This document shows positions 1-7,670 of a stretch of DNA of 64,000 nucleotides, in pieces. The stretch comes from JAIWNK01 sp964453115 (GTDB taxonomy: Bacteria; Chloroflexota; Anaerolineae; Anaerolineales; Anaerolineaceae). Position 1 is the first letter of the stretch, and the number at the start of each line of letters is the position of its first letter. Where the stretch lies: positions 1 to 64,000 of the forward strand of contig CAYVRT010000020.1 of NCBI GenBank assembly GCA_964453115.1, in the 5' to 3' direction. Under the pieces are notes generated by a model. That model worked only from the letters and a program-made list of their open reading frames with translations, searched no databases and was not told the DNA's origin. A program made the position numbers and the translations under genes.

Positions 1-250
1 GATAGGACTGTGGGATCAAAATTGCGCTGACCATGGGTGCAAAATCAGCGTCCGCGCGATGCTGTTCGAAAAAGCGGCGCGTCATGTAAACACCTTTTTT
101 CAACTGAATGATTTGTCCAGCTTTCATCCAGCGATACAGCGCGGTTTGAATCGTGCCGGCTGCAACGGATTCATCGCCAAGAAGCTGTTTTACCGCTTCA
201 ATGGTGAAGTATGGAAAAGATTCAAGAGAGGAAAGGATTTTTGATTTCAT
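1..250 (-). CDS. AbiEi-type antitoxin / transcriptional regulator, 3' end cut by window
   Basis: The minus strand reads from an ATG at 250 through the left edge without a stop, giving 83 residues that begin MKSKILSSLESFPYFTIEAV. The segment TALYRWMKAGQIIQLKKGVY is typical of the winged-helix N-terminal domain of AbiEi (type IV toxin-antitoxin) and DUF6088-like regulators. In the AbiE family, AbiEi binds inverted repeats in its own promoter and represses the operon, and AbiEii is a nucleotidyltransferase toxin. The partner would lie left of the window and cannot be seen. A 16-bp-arm palindrome ends at the start codon, which fits autoregulation. The start is chosen because nothing in frame lies further upstream and the promoter sits just above it. 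A free-standing AbiEi-like regulator is the main alternative. Confidence 0.75.
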   Translation of the reverse strand, partial: MKSKILSSLESFPYFTIEAVKQLLGDESVAAGTIQTALYRWMKAGQIIQLKKGVYMTRRFFEQHRADADFAPMVSAILIPQSY

Positions 251-287
251 ATAGGATAATAGACTCTTTGTGTCTATTATCCTATAT
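249..287. promoter_or_regulatory. Perfect 16-bp inverted repeat, candidate AbiEi operator
   Basis: The arms 249-264 (ATATAGGATAATAGAC) and 272-287 are perfect reverse complements around a 7-nt loop. The repeat covers the -10 box, the predicted transcription start and the last bases before the AbiEi-like start codon, so a bound protein would block its own promoter. An RNA hairpin role is possible but less likely, because no T-run follows on the minus strand. Confidence 0.75.
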
Positions 288-304
288 ATAACATCAAATT
301 ACAA
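276..304 (-). promoter_or_regulatory. Promoter of the AbiEi-like gene
   Basis: On the minus strand TTGTAA (304-299) is followed by a 17-nt spacer and GATAAT (281-276), 4/6 and 5/6 matches to the sigma-70 consensus. The -10 box lies inside the upstream arm of the palindrome. No clear Shine-Dalgarno precedes the ATG. Confidence 0.6.
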
Positions 305-384
305 GGGGTATTATTGCTCCCACCACTCCTGTAGGAATATCAGGATCTGGCATCGAAAAGCGCTTTTTTGATGGCGTAGAGTTG

Positions 385-414
385 CCCCGCCCCCTTCCGG
401 GCAACTTTACAGAG
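385..414 (+). repeat. 30-nt dispersed repeat, copy 1
   Basis: Identical over 30 nt to 9198-9227; it begins CCCCGCCCCCTTCCGGGC and ends CTTTACAGAG. Both copies are intergenic and lie in the AT-rich accessory segment, upstream of a plus-strand gene. Confidence 0.8.
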
Positions 415-464
415 TTTTTTGGGGGGATACAAAGCCGAAGGGGATGGATCCGGCATAAAAAAGC

Positions 465-493
465 TTGACTTTACAAATTTGGATATATAATAA
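465..493 (+). promoter_or_regulatory. Promoter of the LSm/STAND-HEPN operon
   Basis: TTGACT (465-470) with TAATAA (488-493) at 17-nt spacing, or TATAAT (486-491) at 15-nt spacing. This is the best sigma-70-like promoter upstream of the large operon and predicts a leader of about 160 nt. Confidence 0.5.
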
Positions 494-659
494 ATGTACA
501 ATTTAATCGCTTCGGAGGTTTTCTGATAACCAAGCATAATTGCAGGATATCACAATTTTTTAGATGGCTATACGGCAAAAAAGCAGTATATCAGAAATCT
601 GTAATTAATAGTTGGGCGGCTATACATTCTTAAGTCAGCTTGCTAAAGGTCAGGAAACT

Positions 660-3600
660 ATGACGCTCTCACAGATAATCCAACGTCAGGTCCCAATAGA
701 CAGCACCGTCGTTTTTGCCCTTAAAGATGGGCGCGAAGTAAGTGGAGTTTTGGTAGAAATTGGACGTGACCATGTTACCTTAGATAACGCTGGGGAGTTA
801 ATAACTATCCTTCTAGAGATGATAGGTACATGGAGTGTTCCCAAAGGGGCTGAATCGAGAACTCGGGAGCAAACTCCTGCGCAAAAGACACTACCTGAAT
901 CTATACCTGAGTCGCCATCTATAGAGTCCGCCGATAACGAAGTCATCAAGAAACTACTGGAAATTGAAACGTTCTTTCAGGCTCAGCAGCAAGTGGCTTC
1001 AATCCAGTTAAAGGTTCCCGACTTTGTTTTTCCAGCGAACGAAATCCAAAGCAAAAAGAGCGATAATGCTCTAACAATTTGGAATCGTATCAAAGATAAA
1101 TATCAGTACGCAGAAAAAATCAATGAGCTAAGCGCTAAATTTGGAAGAATACAGCCTTTAGTGTTGGAACTTGCTGCGCTAACAGAGCAATTTCCGCGTT
1201 CTGTCTCTGTAAAGCGGCATTTGGCATATTTCTATCACCTCTTGGGTGACCATCAGAAGTCTTTGGATTTATACAAAGAAACCGCGTTTGTTTCAAATAA
1301 TGCCCTAGACTGGTATAACCTGACAGCCAAAGCACTGATGAGTGGGGATGAGGGATTAGCCTGTTACAGCCTTGGGCGTTCTTTCCAAATGATTTCTGAC
1401 ATAGAGGCCACACACACCTGGTATGTCTACATTCGCTTGATCAGGAAATTCTCCGATTACCAGATACTTAGGGAGATAGCCAAAAAAAGAGCGCCAAACC
1501 TTTCAGAGAAAGAGCGTGAGCTGTTGTTGGAGACGGGGATCTATCTGCTTATCGTTACTGGGCGCAAAAACATCGCTACAGATATTGTTCAACGTTGGAT
1601 CAAAGGGAATGCGTCTAAAGATTTGCTCTCAACGGTTTTTGCTCATTTCCAAGAGCAGCGAGAAGCAACATATCAGGAGATAGTATCTGGGTTTGTTGAG
1701 GAAAAAATTCCCGAACCTGCCAAAACAAGTTTTGATGCTCTGCAAGGTATTATCCACTCTTACAAGCGAGAGCGCAGTTTCGGCTTTTTGAAGGACGACA
1801 ACGGAGAAACTTACTTTTTCCATATCACTGCTGTGTCTGATGACGATTTACTCGAACAGCTTCGCGATTTCTTGCCTGGCAAAAAAATACCAGTAACCTT
1901 TGAACCAAGCCAGGGGCCGAAGAGACCCATCGCTATCAGGGTTGCACTTCAACGTACTCTAGACCAGATGTTTGTGAGGGCTGTCGAGTATGCAAATGAT
2001 GGAGATTATTCTAAAGCAATTGCTCTGGTGAAGAGAGTTTTGGATGCTAACCCAGATTTCCCATCTGCACAGGATTCCTACGATAAATGGCGCGAGTATG
2101 CCAGAGCCAGCGGTATTCCCAGAGGCTCCAATCCCTATGCGCAGGCTAAACGCGTTCAACTAATTGAGAAAAATCTTGAGCGAGCGGCCCAGTTGCTTCG
2201 TGACGCCATCAAACAAGGAGATAATGTTGAGAGTGCTGTTAAGGACCTGGCAGCATTGTTGGTTCAGTTAGGGAAACCAGATGAAGCCATTCAGGTACTG
2301 GAGAGAAATCGAAGTCGCATATCCAACCAACAGTCTATAGACAATATGCTGATCGGCTTTTACCAGAATGCTGGACAACATGATAAAGCTATTGATCTGC
2401 TTGAAAAGAAACTTGGGCAAGCCACCACAGAAAGTAAGAAAGCACAAATTCTATGGCAGATTGCGATCGGATACCTGAGGAAAGAAGATTATGCTCAAGC
2501 CGAGCAAACTTTCCGAAAAGTACTGAAGGCGCAGTCCGAAAATAGGACAGCTGAAAGAAACGTTGCTGTTTGTCTCTTCAAACAAGGGCGTTATGAAGAA
2601 GCACAGCAAATACTCAATCGCATTCTGTTAACTACACCTGACCCCCAGGCAGCAGAGTTGTTAGAAGCAATCAAACAAGCACAATCGGGGCGGATGATCC
2701 CCATCAACGAGATCATTGTTGAAACAGCACTATCAGATGTTTCTAGAGAGATTAGTGGTTTTGCAAAGTTTTACCTGGATCGTTGCGATTATCAGGGGGT
2801 GCGAGCCGACCATATTCAGAGCCAGAATTTTGGTCGCAGCGACATTCTAACTCTTGAGCAGCTAGCTACACGTTCTCGGACTATCCGCCCACGCGAACGC
2901 GCCAGTTACTATCTATCTGCGGCCAAAATAACTTTTTTGTTGGAAGACGAAGATCCGAATCAGTTTTACAAATACCTTTGTCGTAGTTTTGCTTCGTCTG
3001 GTGACGCAATTGTTGTTGAAAACAGACCACTGGATGCAGCGCAAGAGTATTATTGTGAAGCACTAAGTACATATGACGGCGATCGAAGCCGAAGCAAAGA
3101 TGAACAAGACGCAGTTAATGCTCTGGTCAGATTCCTCTTTTCGACGATGGGGCTGTCGCAAATTCCTATCAAACCGAGCATCCCTACCATTGATGACACT
3201 CTTGAATTTGTCCTAATGCATCATCCCGATCGTAATAAAGCCTTTGATGCAATTGCATATCTTGTTTTTCGTAGTCGGTATGCAACCAATCGCTTGCTTA
3301 ACCGAATATATGATAAGTCGTCACTGCAGGCAATGGCATTAGAATACTTAAAAGCTACAGGCATAACCGTTGGAGCGGTCAAACGTTTGGAGGACTTTGT
3401 CAGACTGTGGACCAATTTGGTCAGAAAAAAACTAGATGAAAATCGCTCCTTGCTAAATGAATTCCGTACACTGGCTCAAGTTGAGCTCACCGCCGCGTCT
3501 CTTGCATACGTTATAGAAAGAATCAAGACAATTACTGGGAAACTCCTTTTTGACCTTGATCAACAGAGAGTGATTCAAATACAGAGAATACTAGAGACAG

Positions 3601-5342
3601 CGCTTGAATTATGCAGCCAAACAGCTTTCGAAGAAAAGGAACGGCTTTGCATTCAAATCGGGAACCGCTGCCAGGACTTACTTAGAGAAATTGAAGCAAG
3701 TCCAACAAAGATTTCAGTTGAAGAAATCTACTCGCTTGTTAATAGTATTCAGAATAAGGTAAGGATTTACCTAGAACAACTCTATGAAACCTCAACTCCC
3801 CAGATAAACTTGCGATTGCCTGTAGAAACCTACACACCCGACACCAACCGTTCTATAGAGGTGCAAGTTGTGGTCAGTAATCGAGCGGGATGCAGTCCTG
3901 CCGAAGCTGTAGAACTAGTTGTCCAGCAATATGAAGAGACGTTTTCTGTCAGATTAGAAGGATCTTTGCGTGGTGGTGAACAGCGTATATTGAAAGTACC
4001 TGTCCAGCTCAGCGAAGAAACCTTGTCTTCTCAAGCATTTTCGCTCCCCATTTATGCTCGTTACCGCACACGGTCGGAAGAAATCCAACAGACGGCGGTT
4101 AACAACTTCTCGATTCGATTAAGTGCAGAAGAGGAGTTTGAGGAAATTGATAACCCTTATGCCCCCTATGCAGAGGGAGGCATTGTAGGTGAGCCTGCGA
4201 TGTTCTACGGGCGTGATGAGTTGATTGCGAATGTAGCAAGGACGCTTGACTCATCTCGCGCACAAAGCAAGTGCGTCGTAATTTATGGTCAGAAGCGCGC
4301 TGGTAAGTCCTCTATTCTGTATCATTTGAAGGAAAAATTGAAATCAAAAGATGACTTGCTCATTTTGGATATAGGTAATATTGGGGCGATTCTTGATGAG
4401 CATTCCACCGTTCCTTTCTTGTACCAGATTCTTTGGACTATTATGAAAGAACTGAGAAATACAATTGAAGATAAGTTAAGCGAAGGCAAAAGTCCGCTGA
4501 ATATAACATTCCCTAACAATATGGAGTTCTATCAACATCCAAGTCCTCTGATACTCTTCAGAGATGTACTTGAGCGTTTTCGTCGGGTAAACACGAAATT
4601 CTCTGAGTGGAGAGGTGTACGTGTCGTTCTTTTGATTGATGAATTCTCGTATATTTATGGGTATATCTTGAATGGGATGATTCCAGAAACATTTATGAAA
4701 AACTGGAAAGCTCTTTTACAAGATAATTTCTTCAACGCAGTCCTGGTTGGCCAGGACATCATGCCTAAGTTCAAACAGCGTTTCCCAAACGAGTTCGGAA
4801 CGACCCAAGATGAGAGGGTTACTTACCTTAGGCGAGAAGATGCTATTCGACTGATTGATGAGCCGATTCGCATCGGAGTGCGTTTTGGAGAAAGCCGCTA
4901 TCGGGAACGGGCTATTGAGCGGATTCTGGAGTTGACAGCAGGAAGTCCTTTTTATATCCAGATATTGTGCAATCGTCTTGTGGAGTATATGAATCGCAAG
5001 CGCGCCAGCCTTGTAACAGAAGCAGATGTTGAACAAGTCAAAGATGAGTTAATTAGCGGCGTTAATGCATTGGGGAAAGATAAATTTGACAATTTGATTA
5101 ACTCTGGCGATACATCACAAGAGGCAATCAGCGATGAAGATACATTGAAGGTGCTTATTGCAATTGCTGAGAACAGTCGAACAGGCCCTTGTAGTCGAAG
5201 CAACATCGCCTGTGAGACCAGTAAACCCGTTGATGAGATTCTCGAAGACCTTGTCAGGCGTGATGTTGTAGAGCATGAACGAGGCCAATATTACTCCATT
5301 CTTGTCGGACTGTTCAGGGAGTGGCTGCTTGCCCATCGTTGA
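660..5342 (+). CDS. Large multidomain STAND-type ATPase with LSm-like, cold-shock-like and TPR regions
   Basis: 1560 aa. Residues ~1-65 (FALKDGREVSGVLVEIGRDH) resemble an Sm/Hfq-like beta barrel. Residues ~361-430 (GIIHSYKRERSFGFLKDD, then YFFHITAV) resemble a cold-shock OB fold; both folds usually bind RNA. Helical TPR-like repeats occupy ~170-290 and ~440-675. A beta-sandwich-like segment (~1060-1170) precedes a P-loop ATPase with Walker A GQKRAGKSS (~1208), Walker B VVLLIDEF (~1323) and a C-terminal winged-helix-like region. The ATG at 660 has AGGAAA upstream; a TTG at 612 would add 16 residues. The HEPN gene follows 7 nt after the stop, so the two are co-expressed. The module order suggests an RNA- or ligand-sensing NTPase that controls the HEPN partner. 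The ATPase is clear; the LSm and cold-shock calls are by eye. Confidence 0.8.
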   Translation: MTLSQIIQRQVPIDSTVVFALKDGREVSGVLVEIGRDHVTLDNAGELITILLEMIGTWSVPKGAESRTREQTPAQKTLPESIPESPSIESADNEVIKKLLEIETFFQAQQQVASIQLKVPDFVFPANEIQSKKSDNALTIWNRIKDKYQYAEKINELSAKFGRIQPLVLELAALTEQFPRSVSVKRHLAYFYHLLGDHQKSLDLYKETAFVSNNALDWYNLTAKALMSGDEGLACYSLGRSFQMISDIEATHTWYVYIRLIRKFSDYQILREIAKKRAPNLSEKERELLLETGIYLLIVTGRKNIATDIVQRWIKGNASKDLLSTVFAHFQEQREATYQEIVSGFVEEKIPEPAKTSFDALQGIIHSYKRERSFGFLKDDNGETYFFHITAVSDDDLLEQLRDFLPGKKIPVTFEPSQGPKRPIAIRVALQRTLDQMFVRAVEYANDGDYSKAIALVKRVLDANPDFPSAQDSYDKWREYARASGIPRGSNPYAQAKRVQLIEKNLERAAQLLRDAIKQGDNVESAVKDLAALLVQLGKPDEAIQVLERNRSRISNQQSIDNMLIGFYQNAGQHDKAIDLLEKKLGQATTESKKAQILWQIAIGYLRKEDYAQAEQTFRKVLKAQSENRTAERNVAVCLFKQGRYEEAQQILNRILLTTPDPQAAELLEAIKQAQSGRMIPINEIIVETALSDVSREISGFAKFYLDRCDYQGVRADHIQSQNFGRSDILTLEQLATRSRTIRPRERASYYLSAAKITFLLEDEDPNQFYKYLCRSFASSGDAIVVENRPLDAAQEYYCEALSTYDGDRSRSKDEQDAVNALVRFLFSTMGLSQIPIKPSIPTIDDTLEFVLMHHPDRNKAFDAIAYLVFRSRYATNRLLNRIYDKSSLQAMALEYLKATGITVGAVKRLEDFVRLWTNLVRKKLDENRSLLNEFRTLAQVELTAASLAYVIERIKTITGKLLFDLDQQRVIQIQRILETALELCSQTAFEEKERLCIQIGNRCQDLLREIEASPTKISVEEIYSLVNSIQNKVRIYLEQLYETSTPQINLRLPVETYTPDTNRSIEVQVVVSNRAGCSPAEAVELVVQQYEETFSVRLEGSLRGGEQRILKVPVQLSEETLSSQAFSLPIYARYRTRSEEIQQTAVNNFSIRLSAEEEFEEIDNPYAPYAEGGIVGEPAMFYGRDELIANVARTLDSSRAQSKCVVIYGQKRAGKSSILYHLKEKLKSKDDLLILDIGNIGAILDEHSTVPFLYQILWTIMKELRNTIEDKLSEGKSPLNITFPNNMEFYQHPSPLILFRDVLERFRRVNTKFSEWRGVRVVLLIDEFSYIYGYILNGMIPETFMKNWKALLQDNFFNAVLVGQDIMPKFKQRFPNEFGTTQDERVTYLRREDAIRLIDEPIRIGVRFGESRYRERAIERILELTAGSPFYIQILCNRLVEYMNRKRASLVTEADVEQVKDELISGVNALGKDKFDNLINSGDTSQEAISDEDTLKVLIAIAENSRTGPCSRSNIACETSKPVDEILEDLVRRDVVEHERGQYYSILVGLFREWLLAHR

Positions 5343-5345
5343 GGT
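5341..5345 (+). promoter_or_regulatory. Ribosome binding site overlapping the upstream stop codon
   Basis: GAGGT overlaps the TGA (5340-5342) of the large ATPase gene and lies 4 nt before the ATG at 5350. The HEPN protein is therefore probably translated by coupling, which supports a fixed ratio of the two products. Confidence 0.65.
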
Positions 5346-5349
5346 AAAG

Positions 5350-6849
5350 ATGTCAGAAAGCGATTTCATAAACCCATTCAGTGATTACGGAAACATTGTA
5401 TACGGTGAGCGTTTCATCAATCGCCGCGATAGTGTTCGCACAGTTGAGAACCGTGTGATTCGTCCCAGAGAACCAGGCAATCTGGCAGTTATTGGCGATT
5501 ACCGGATTGGTAAAAGCAGTCTCGTGTACCACTCCATTATGGAGCGCAAAATTGATTTGCTAAAAGAAAGACGTATTCCTATTTGGATTAACCTGGCAAC
5601 TTTTGATAGTGCACCAATATTCTTTCGTTCGCTTGTCACCAGCAGTTATGATGAATTAGATAGTCTTGGCTGGCTTTCTGATGAGATCAAGACCGCCGCT
5701 GAACGCGCGCTTCTGGATGAGTTGTCTTGGAGTGAAGGGTACGGAAGAATTCAACGTTATTTTGAGAAAATACGACGAGCTAATTTACAGATTTTATTTA
5801 TCCTGGATGAATTTGACCACGCTCGTCACTTGTTCAAAGGAGATATTTCAGGCTTTCAAGGATTGCGAGAACTTTCTTACCGCCCTGAATGGCGCGTGAC
5901 TTTCATTACCACGTCTAGAAGGTCTTTGCAAAGCATTGAATTGCAAACGAAGGCTATCTCGACCCTTGACCATACTTTCCATAAACATTATCTTGGAATG
6001 TTCAACGAGGATGCACTTGGAGAATTTTTTGAGTGCTTATCATCGGTTGGAATTATCGTAACCCCACAAATCAAAGAAAAGTTTCTTTTTTATTGTGGCG
6101 GCCATCCCTATCTGCTTGAAATGCTGGGCTATGAGGTGGTAGAATTGTTCCGGGAAACAAACACACTAGATGTAGAACTAGCAGCAAAGCGCATTGAGCA
6201 ATCAATAATTGATCATTATGAACATATGCTTGGGGTACTAAGGGAGGATGAATCCCTTAATAAGATTCTGCAGATTCTGTTTGGGCCGGTTATTGATGCA
6301 AAACCTATTGATGCTGAAGAATTGCAGAGGTATGGTCTAATCAAGTCTACAGATGAAGGAATTTATGTAGCCTTTTCCGAGCATTTTCAAACCTATTTAA
6401 AAATGATTGAGCGTCAGGTTGATCTATGGCCACTGTGGCGCGAAACAGAGGTTGCATTACGACGAATTATCACAGGAAAGATGATAGAACATTATGGTGA
6501 ACAATGGGTTGAGACGTTGAACAAAAAGCCAAATCTAAAGCCAATTTTTGAGAAAAGTCAAGAAGCACAGGATAAAGAAGAAAAATCCTTTGGACGCAGA
6601 GCATCTCGGAATATACTTGATTTTACTTACCCAAGAGATTTGTTCAGTATTATCTTTGCTGAATGGTCGATTTTTAGTGATATTCTTGGCAAAGATAAAA
6701 ATTATTGGGATCAACGCGCCCAACTATTGTCAAAGATAAGGACTGCTTTGGCCCACAATCGGGATCAAGCACTTTATGATTATGAACGTCAAACAGTGGA
6801 AGGATATTGCATGGAGATATGCTCAATTTTGGAAAGATATATCAACTAA
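5350..6849 (+). CDS. P-loop ATPase with C-terminal HEPN (Swt1-like) domain, predicted RNase effector
   Basis: 499 aa. The N-terminal half is a STAND/ORC-like ATPase: Walker A GDYRIGKSS (residues 49-57), Walker B ILFILDEFD (~148-157), then a sensor-like ITTSRRS strand and the GHPYLLEMLG motif typical of this ATPase class. The last ~100 residues are helical and carry R464-TALA-H469, a match to the HEPN RNase motif Rx4-6H, followed by ALYDYERQTVEGYCMEIC. HEPN domains of this kind cleave RNA in many toxin-antitoxin, Abi and CRISPR ancillary proteins. It is the second gene of a two-gene operon with the LSm/TPR/STAND protein. I infer an ATP-gated ribonuclease whose partner senses the trigger. The ATPase is certain; HEPN is likely; the biological role is unproven. 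Confidence 0.8.
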   Translation: MSESDFINPFSDYGNIVYGERFINRRDSVRTVENRVIRPREPGNLAVIGDYRIGKSSLVYHSIMERKIDLLKERRIPIWINLATFDSAPIFFRSLVTSSYDELDSLGWLSDEIKTAAERALLDELSWSEGYGRIQRYFEKIRRANLQILFILDEFDHARHLFKGDISGFQGLRELSYRPEWRVTFITTSRRSLQSIELQTKAISTLDHTFHKHYLGMFNEDALGEFFECLSSVGIIVTPQIKEKFLFYCGGHPYLLEMLGYEVVELFRETNTLDVELAAKRIEQSIIDHYEHMLGVLREDESLNKILQILFGPVIDAKPIDAEELQRYGLIKSTDEGIYVAFSEHFQTYLKMIERQVDLWPLWRETEVALRRIITGKMIEHYGEQWVETLNKKPNLKPIFEKSQEAQDKEEKSFGRRASRNILDFTYPRDLFSIIFAEWSIFSDILGKDKNYWDQRAQLLSKIRTALAHNRDQALYDYERQTVEGYCMEICSILERYIN

Positions 6850-6924
6850 AGGTTTATGATTCCGTGCCCGCATATCAAGGGTTGTGTAAAATTCCAGAAA
6901 CCTCAGCCACCCCACCGCCCAGAG

Positions 6925-7010
6925 GGATTCAGCCCCAGAATTCGGATTCTACTTTTGGCTTTTCCCGCCAAATCCCGCCCCCACGCGGGTAACGCAAACC
7001 GTTAGCCCGC
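6925..7010 (+). repeat. Cassette-flanking repeat, copy A (attC-like)
   Basis: GGATTCAGCCCC at 6925 starts a stretch that aligns with copy B (7569-7637) through TTCTAC, TTTTCCCGCCAA and TCCCGCC to a terminal GTTAGC. The two copies lie about 630 nt apart and bracket the DUF5990-like gene. The end GTTAGCC is close to, but not a perfect match for, the integron core site GTTRRRY. Confidence 0.6.
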
Positions 7011-7085
7011 ACGACCAGGCTCAGTATCGCGCAGAATACATTAAATATAAACAGGTCTGAGCTCGACTTACTTTGGAGAAGTTGT

Positions 7086-7523
7086 ATGGCAGATTTCAGG
7101 AATTTCAAGATAAGGTTAGTTTGCAAAACAATGCCAATAATCCCGCAGCAAGAAGGAATACTTGACGTTGGGATTCAAGACAAAAACCAACACGTGTATG
7201 CGGGGCAGAAGCAGAAAGACGGATCAATGTTCTTTGAGTGCGATATTGAAGCAAGCCTGGATGAATCAAATCGAACGCTAAGTTTTCGTGGTTCCTTCGT
7301 GCATGGCACTCCGCAAGCCCGCTTTCTCTATCTCAGCTGGAAGCGAAAAGACGCGAGCAATTCATTATGGTACTGGCGTGTGAAAATTCCACTTTCTGGC
7401 ATTACTTGGGATGATATTTTCTTATTGAAGGCAAACGAAGTACTGGAAGCGGATATTACAGGCCGCCGTCCGCATGCCGTGGATCCAATTTCCTGGAGAC
7501 GCCGCCGCGTGGATGCGGGCTAA
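7086..7523 (+). CDS. DUF5990-like small protein
   Basis: 145 aa, preceded by GGAGAAG 7 nt before the ATG. The pattern of an N-terminal RLVCKTMP strand, GILDVGIQDK, a central FRGSFVHGTPQARFLYLSWKR block and RVKIPLSGITWDDI matches what I know of DUF5990, a family of unknown function with a beta-rich fold. No catalytic residues, signal peptide or membrane segment are visible. The C-terminus (SWRRRRVDAG) runs up to an attC-like sequence. The gene is bracketed by two copies of an imperfect ~85-bp repeat, so it looks like a mobile cassette. Family assignment is from memory of sequence style. Confidence 0.65.
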   Translation: MADFRNFKIRLVCKTMPIIPQQEGILDVGIQDKNQHVYAGQKQKDGSMFFECDIEASLDESNRTLSFRGSFVHGTPQARFLYLSWKRKDASNSLWYWRVKIPLSGITWDDIFLLKANEVLEADITGRRPHAVDPISWRRRRVDAG

Positions 7524-7568
7524 CATTGTGTGCACGCGGACAAGGACGGGCGCTGCCCACCCTTCCGG

Positions 7569-7637
7569 GGATTCAGCCCCTTTGGCGGCTTCTACGCTCC
7601 GGCATTTTCCCGCCAACTCCCGCCTGCCATTAGCTCG
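7569..7637 (+). repeat. Cassette-flanking repeat, copy B (attC-like)
   Basis: Aligns with 6925-7010. It follows GGGCTAACATTGTGTGCACG at the stop codon of the DUF5990-like gene, which resembles the left end of an integron attC site (R'' consensus RYYYAAC, imperfect here). It ends in ATTAGC, corresponding to the GTTAGC of copy A. Confidence 0.55.
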
Positions 7638-7670
7638 TGAAAAGACATTGTGGTGAGAAAAATCTAAACG

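Larger units (their letters stand above)
305..659. other. Intergenic region between divergent AbiEi and LSm/STAND operons
   Basis: No convincing gene. The stretch holds a palindromic segment near 350-374 (CATC-G-AAAAGCGCTTTT-TT-GATG), one copy of a 30-nt dispersed repeat, a plus-strand promoter, and a leader of roughly 160 nt before the large plus-strand gene. A 65-codon minus-strand frame here is interrupted by the repeat and looks like a chance ORF. Confidence 0.6.

Noticed and set aside
59..244. 61-codon plus-strand frame at the left edge
   Set aside because: It is antisense to the AbiEi-like N-terminus, which has recognisable winged-helix sequence.
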